9,773 bases of DNA, from positions 1-9,773 of the forward strand of contig JBGQLG010000202.1 of NCBI GenBank assembly GCA_041499965.1, in the 5' to 3' direction. Position 1 is the first letter of the stretch, and each line of letters begins with the position of its first letter. Origin of the DNA: AR5 sp041499965. Its GTDB lineage: Bacteria; Methylomirabilota; Methylomirabilia; Rokubacteriales; CSP1-6. Shown here piece after piece: positions 8,018 to 9,773 of the stretch. The notes beneath the pieces were generated by a model. That model was not told the DNA's origin. It saw nothing but the letters and a program-made list of their open reading frames with translations, and searched no databases. Position numbers and translations under genes: made by a program.

Positions 8018-8611
8018 CCCGGCCAGGAGCGCGGCGGCGGCGCGCGCCGCCACACCGCGATGACTCACGCGGTGCTTGACCTCGGGCGGAAGCTCGCCGA
8101 AGGTGCCGCCGAGCGGCGCATAGAAGAACAGCGGGTCGTAACCGAAGCCGCCGGCGCCGCGCGGCGCCGCGATGATCCGTCCCTCCACCACGCCCTCCAC
8201 CATGCGCTCGCGGCCACCTGGCTCGACCAGCGCGATGACGCAGCGGAAGCGCGCGGTGCGGCGCTCGGCGGGGACGTCGCGCAGACGCTGCAGCAGCAGG
8301 GCGTTGCGGCCGGCGTCGTCGAGCTCGGGGCCGCCCCACCGCGCGGAGTGCAGGCCGGGGCCGCCGTCGAGCGCGTCCACCTCGATGCCGGAGTCGTCGC
8401 CGAGCGATAGCGCACCGGTCGCCGCGGCGCCGGCGCGCGCCTTGATCAGAGCGTTCTCGACGTAGGTGGTGCCCGTCTCGTCGGGCAGCGTGGCCCCGGG
8501 GGTGTCGGCCAGCAGCGTCAGCTCGTACGGTACGGAGCCCAGCAGCTCCAGCAGCTCACGCCCCTTGGCGCGGTTCAGCGTGGCGACGACGAGGCGGGGC
8601 CGATGGCGCAT
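8015..8611 (-). CDS. rdgB: XTP/dITP diphosphatase (RdgB/HAM1 family)
   Basis: The 198-residue enzyme hydrolyses ITP, dITP and XTP to the monophosphate and pyrophosphate, keeping deaminated purines out of DNA and RNA; it works in the cytoplasm as a dimer with Mg. Family motifs are all present: the phosphate-binding TLNRAK at residues 11-16 (T-x-N-x-x-K), ENALIKA at 52-58, the metal/catalytic GDDSGIEVDAL at 71-81, GPGLHSARW at 84-92, GFGYDP at 155-160, and the base-recognition SHRG at 183-186. Length equals that of E. coli RdgB. I chose ATG 8611 because the first strand (RLVVATLN) follows in the usual position; the frame is open back to GTG 8689, directly after the rph stop, and ATG 8674 has a G-rich run before it, but both would add a Pro-rich tail foreign to the family. 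It is in the operon with rph, 78 nt downstream. Confidence 0.92.
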   Translation of the reverse strand: MRHRPRLVVATLNRAKGRELLELLGSVPYELTLLADTPGATLPDETGTTYVENALIKARAGAAATGALSLGDDSGIEVDALDGGPGLHSARWGGPELDDAGRNALLLQRLRDVPAERRTARFRCVIALVEPGGRERMVEGVVEGRIIAAPRGAGGFGYDPLFFYAPLGGTFGELPPEVKHRVSHRGVAARAAAALLAG

Positions 8612-8654
8612 GACCGCGGGGCGGCACGGGTCCCCCGGGCCGGTCCGCGCCGCC

Positions 8655-8689
8655 GGGGGGGAGTGGGGGGCCATGTCGGGGCCCCCCAC
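8655..8689. repeat. Strong GC hairpin and G-run cluster between rph and rdgB
   Basis: GTGGGGGGCC (8663-8672) and GGCCCCCCAC (8680-8689) are perfect 10-bp inverted repeats around a 7-nt loop, starting at the base next to the rph stop codon (8692-8690). The + strand here also carries G7, G6 and G4 runs (8655-8661, 8665-8670, 8678-8681), enough for a four-run G-quadruplex on the strand that is template for these genes. No U-tract follows on the minus strand. Likely roles are intercistronic mRNA processing, 3'-end protection of the rph message, or partial attenuation before rdgB. Confidence 0.55.
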
Positions 8690-9421
8690 CTACACACGAA
8701 AGATCGACTGATCGCGGGCCTCGAGCGCCCGGCGCTGCAAGGCGACGAGCTGGCGGATGCCGTGCTCGGCGAGGCCGAGCAGCTCGTCGAGGCGGCGCTT
8801 GCCGAACGGCACCTGCTCGGCCGTGCCCTGCACCTCGACGAACTCGCCGCCGCCGGTCATGACCACGTTCATGTCGACCTCGGCCGTCGAGTCCTCGGCG
8901 TAGTTCAGGTCGAGCAGCGGCTGGCCGCCCACCACACCCACGCTGATGGCGGCCACGAAGTCGCGCAGCACCGTCGTGGGCGTGACGCCGGGGATGCGGG
9001 CCAGCGCATCCGCGAGGGCGACGTAGCCGCCGGTGATGGCCGCGGTGCGCGTGCCGCCGTCGGCCTGGATGACGTCGCAGTCGAGCCACACGGTGCGCTC
9101 GCCCATCTTGCTGCGGTCGGTCACCGCCCGCAGCGCGCGACCCACCAGGCGCTGGATCTCCTGCGAGCGGCCGCTCGGCCCGCGGTTCTCGCGGGTCATC
9201 CGCGTGTTGGTCGAGCGCGGCAGCATCCCGTACTCGGCGGTGACCCATCCCAGCCCCTGGCCCTTGAGGAAGGACGGCACCTTGTCCTCCAGCGTCGCCG
9301 TGCAGATGACCTTGGTGGCGCCGAACTCCACGAGGACGGAGCCCTCGGGATGCAGCAGGAAGTTGCGCGTGAGCGTGGTGGGACGGAGCTGGTCGGGCGC
9401 GCGGCCGTCGGTGCGGGGCAT
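8690..9421 (-). CDS. rph: Ribonuclease PH
   Basis: The 243-residue product is the phosphorolytic 3'-to-5' exoribonuclease that trims tRNA precursors to their final length; it forms a cytoplasmic hexamer ring. Characteristic stretches are RTDGRAPDQLRP at the N-terminus (3-14), FGATKVICTA at 33-42, KGQGLGWVTAEYGMLPRST at 53-71, SGRSQEIQRLVGR at 83-95 (Arg residues of the phosphate site and hexamer interface), GERTVWLDCDVIQADGGTRTA from 107, and DLNYAEDSTAEVDMNVVMT at 171-189 with the catalytic acidic residues. Length is near the E. coli protein. I chose ATG 9421 for the family-typical M-x-R-x-DGR start; it lies 8 nt after the amidase stop, with no Shine-Dalgarno, so coupling is likely. The pairing with rdgB is a common bacterial gene order, and here a tRNA gene lies in the same direction downstream. 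Confidence 0.95.
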   Translation of the reverse strand: MPRTDGRAPDQLRPTTLTRNFLLHPEGSVLVEFGATKVICTATLEDKVPSFLKGQGLGWVTAEYGMLPRSTNTRMTRENRGPSGRSQEIQRLVGRALRAVTDRSKMGERTVWLDCDVIQADGGTRTAAITGGYVALADALARIPGVTPTTVLRDFVAAISVGVVGGQPLLDLNYAEDSTAEVDMNVVMTGGGEFVEVQGTAEQVPFGKRRLDELLGLAEHGIRQLVALQRRALEARDQSIFRV

Positions 9422-9429
9422 GGGCGGGC

Positions 9430-9773
9430 TCAGGGCGTGCGGGCCGCGGCCGGGCGCGCGCGCAGATCCCAGGCGCGCTTGTAGTCGGCCAGCCCGGCCA
9501 CGATGGCCCGGGCGATCTCGTCGCGGTAGCGCGATTCCTTGAGCCGCTTCTCCTCCTTGGGGTTGGTGACGAAGCCGATCTCGATCAGGATGGCCGGCAT
9601 GGCCGCGCCGCCGAGCACGTAGAAGCCCGCCTGCTTGACGCCCCGGTTGGGGATGCGAAGCGTCTGGGTCATGGTGTCCAGCACGGTCTCGGCCAGCCGC
9701 GACGACTGGTCCTGGAACTCCGCCTGGGCGAGGTCCCACAGCATCGTCTTCACGATGTCGCTCCGGGCGGCGG
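9430..9773 (-). CDS. N-acetylmuramoyl-L-alanine amidase, C-terminal part (Amidase_3; partial)
   Basis: The frame enters from the right edge and ends at TGA 9432-9430, giving about 114 residues of the C-terminal half of a zinc-dependent amidase of the AmiC/CwlD type, which cuts the bond between muramic acid and the stem peptide in the periplasm. Visible features: MLWDLAQAEFQDQSSRLAE, a family-typical helix following the metal site; the GVKQAGFYVLGGAAMPAILIE strand; IEIGFVTNPKEEKRL, containing the conserved catalytic Glu and the Gly-Phe-x-x-Asn signature; and a last helix with AIVAGLADYKRAW. The zinc ligands of the first half and any signal peptide or AMIN domain lie outside the window. A GTG at 9753 is inside the domain and is not the start. 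It is the first visible gene of the amidase-rph-rdgB run, with 8 nt before rph. Confidence 0.9.
   Translation of the reverse strand, partial: AARSDIVKTMLWDLAQAEFQDQSSRLAETVLDTMTQTLRIPNRGVKQAGFYVLGGAAMPAILIEIGFVTNPKEEKRLKESRYRDEIARAIVAGLADYKRAWDLRARPAAARTP

Noticed and set aside
8603..9484. Long + strand open frame opposite rph and the start of rdgB
   Set aside because: The translation is low-complexity Ala/His/Arg/Gly without motifs; rph on the other strand is unmistakable.

Overview
The window is a gene-dense, very GC-rich stretch (about 70% by eye) of bacterial chromosome. It is mostly ordinary chromosomal genes, with no insertion sequences, phage genes or CRISPR. The composition, frequent GTG starts, few Shine-Dalgarno sites and gene mix suit an uncultivated high-GC soil or sediment bacterium, such as Rokubacteria/Methylomirabilota or a deltaproteobacterial relative. 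That placement is inference; there is no rRNA to fix it.

Layout, left to right. (1) 1-94 holds the last codons of a response-regulator receiver domain on the + strand. (2) 158-1063 (+) is an RmlD-type dTDP-4-dehydrorhamnose reductase. Its 3' end overlaps, tail to tail, a minus-strand pair: a small secreted helical protein (2143-1847) followed by a short-chain dehydrogenase (1850-1032), joined by a GTGA overlap. (3) From a 66-bp divergent gap a + strand pair runs the other way: an 860-residue hybrid sensor histidine kinase with two receiver domains (2210-4792), then 27 nt later a family 1 extracellular solute-binding protein (4820-6154). No ABC permease or ATPase gene lies beside them. (4) A minus-strand SAM-dependent methyltransferase (6929-6168) converges on the binding-protein gene. 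(5) 6930-7901 is a looser region with two small + strand genes of unknown function, one cytoplasmic and one apparently exported. (6) The right end is a minus-strand housekeeping run: the C-terminus of an N-acetylmuramoyl-L-alanine amidase, rph (RNase PH), rdgB (XTP/dITP diphosphatase) and a tRNA-Pro(TGG) with encoded CCA. The tRNA appears to have its own extended -10 promoter overlapping the rdgB stop codon.

How the genes work together. The kinase/binding-protein pair looks like a nutrient-sensing unit in which a periplasmic binding protein could present its ligand to the kinase; the fragment at the left edge shows another signalling gene nearby. The kinase has two receivers but no HPt domain, so any full phosphorelay needs a partner outside the window. 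The right-hand cluster combines cell-wall remodelling, tRNA/RNA 3'-end maturation and nucleotide-pool cleaning in one transcription unit. The points most worth a second look are the sensor/binding-protein operon, the two extended -10 promoters (one possibly leaderless, one sharing bases with a stop codon), the GC hairpin with G-quadruplex potential between rph and rdgB, and the two small unknown proteins.
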